From: Echinicola shivajiensis | Lineage (GTDB): Bacteria > Bacteroidota > Bacteroidia > Cytophagales > Cyclobacteriaceae | Direction: 5' to 3' | Length of the DNA: 64,000 bases | Assembly: GCF_018642165.1 (NCBI RefSeq) | Contig: NZ_JAHHZM010000001.1 | Span: forward strand, 310,001-374,000 | Shown here: positions 63,712 through 64,000 of the stretch, one piece after another | Layout: each line of letters begins with the position of its first letter | How positions within the stretch are numbered: position 1 is the stretch's first letter | Translations under genes and position numbers: made by a program | Notes under the pieces: generated by a model | Seen by the model: the letters and a program-made list of their open reading frames with translations, nothing else | Told to the model about the DNA's origin: nothing | Databases searched by the model: none

Positions 63712-64000
63712 CTAAAAAGCATATCCAAACCCCACTCCAGCAAAAAGTGGCCAAAAACCATCTCCGTTAAAAATAGGCGTCAAATTCACTCTCCAGGTAA
63801 ACCCCTCCTCATCTGGAATTCTTCTGTATCCAAAATTCATGGTTCCCATTACTGAAGGTGTCTCTCCCATATCCAAAATGAATTCATAATATTTATCGGG
63901 GTTCCCATTATTTACCGTCCCCGGATAGGAGTAATTATATTTGTCCTTATAATTGACCAAAGTAGCCCCAGCACCAAACTCAAAATAATGCTTTCTTTTA
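63712..64000 (-). CDS. Outer-membrane beta-barrel protein, C-terminal part
   Basis: The frame is open to the window edge, so the N terminus is missing. The 96 visible residues alternate aromatic and polar residues: HYFEFGAGATLVNYKD, VMGTMNFGYRR, FTWRVNLTPIF, and the end LFAGVGFGYAF with a C-terminal Phe. This is typical of small outer-membrane barrel proteins of Bacteroidota. Function not assignable. Confidence 0.75.
   Translation of the reverse strand, partial: KRKHYFEFGAGATLVNYKDKYNYSYPGTVNNGNPDKYYEFILDMGETPSVMGTMNFGYRRIPDEEGFTWRVNLTPIFNGDGFWPLFAGVGFGYAF

Overview
The window comes from a Bacteroidota chromosome, most likely Cytophagia and probably family Cyclobacteriaceae; the rank below phylum is inference. 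The evidence is a SusC/SusD pair inside a polysaccharide utilisation locus (PUL), a type IX secretion plug-domain protein, a DUF3276 (PUR-like) protein, a LuxC-type acyl-CoA reductase facing a dicluster ferredoxin, a mitochondrial-type aconitase, and repeated Bacteroidota promoters (TTTG about 19 bases before TAnnTTTG). Shine-Dalgarno sequences are nearly absent.

Layout. 1-8.3 kb: end of a TPR protein, a soluble hybrid histidine kinase, aconitase, a short-chain fatty acid transporter, and acyl-CoA reductase divergent from ferredoxin. 8.5-20.3 kb: housekeeping and accessory genes (DUF3276, AI-2E-type permease behind a structured RNA leader, YchF, a stand-alone Cas6-like protein, T9SS plug, ABC-F ATPase, a sugar-dehydrogenase-like lipoprotein, a TetR/UbiB-kinase pair, an S41 protease). 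20.4-32.8 kb: an amino acid block on the minus strand. In transcription order it is trpL, trpE, an inserted four-helix-bundle gene, trpG, trpD, trpC, trpF, trpB, trpA and aroF; then a second leader peptide with phenylalanine hydroxylase; then hisH, hisA, hisF and hisIE. 33-36.6 kb: SRP RNA, fructose-6-phosphate aldolase, FtsE and a flavin reductase. 36.7-55.2 kb: a 7TM receptor fused to a transposase-type zinc ribbon, followed by a plus-strand PUL (susC, susD, LamG lipoprotein, GH144, GH3, esterase, GH144, GH43, interrupted sulfatase). The enzyme set predicts beta-1,2-glucan as a main substrate. 55.4-64 kb: fumarylacetoacetase, ValRS, ProC, a Tat-exported class V aminotransferase, an AbiH-type defence protein and part of an outer-membrane protein.

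The most interesting signals lie outside the long reading frames. (1) phhA is preceded by a consensus promoter, a 21-residue leader peptide rich in Tyr and Phe, and mutually exclusive antiterminator and terminator helices: a candidate Tyr/Phe attenuator. (2) trpE is preceded by a 25-residue leader peptide with three consecutive Trp codons and a terminator. (3) The four-helix-bundle gene between trpE and trpG is flanked by inverted short repeats, as expected of a small mobile cassette. (4) The 7TM receptor with an IS1595-like zinc ribbon and HTH looks like a membrane-bound transcription regulator of the adjacent PUL. (5) A Cas6-like protein occurs with no CRISPR array or other cas gene in view. 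(6) A sulfatase gene that otherwise appears intact is broken by one in-frame TAG codon.
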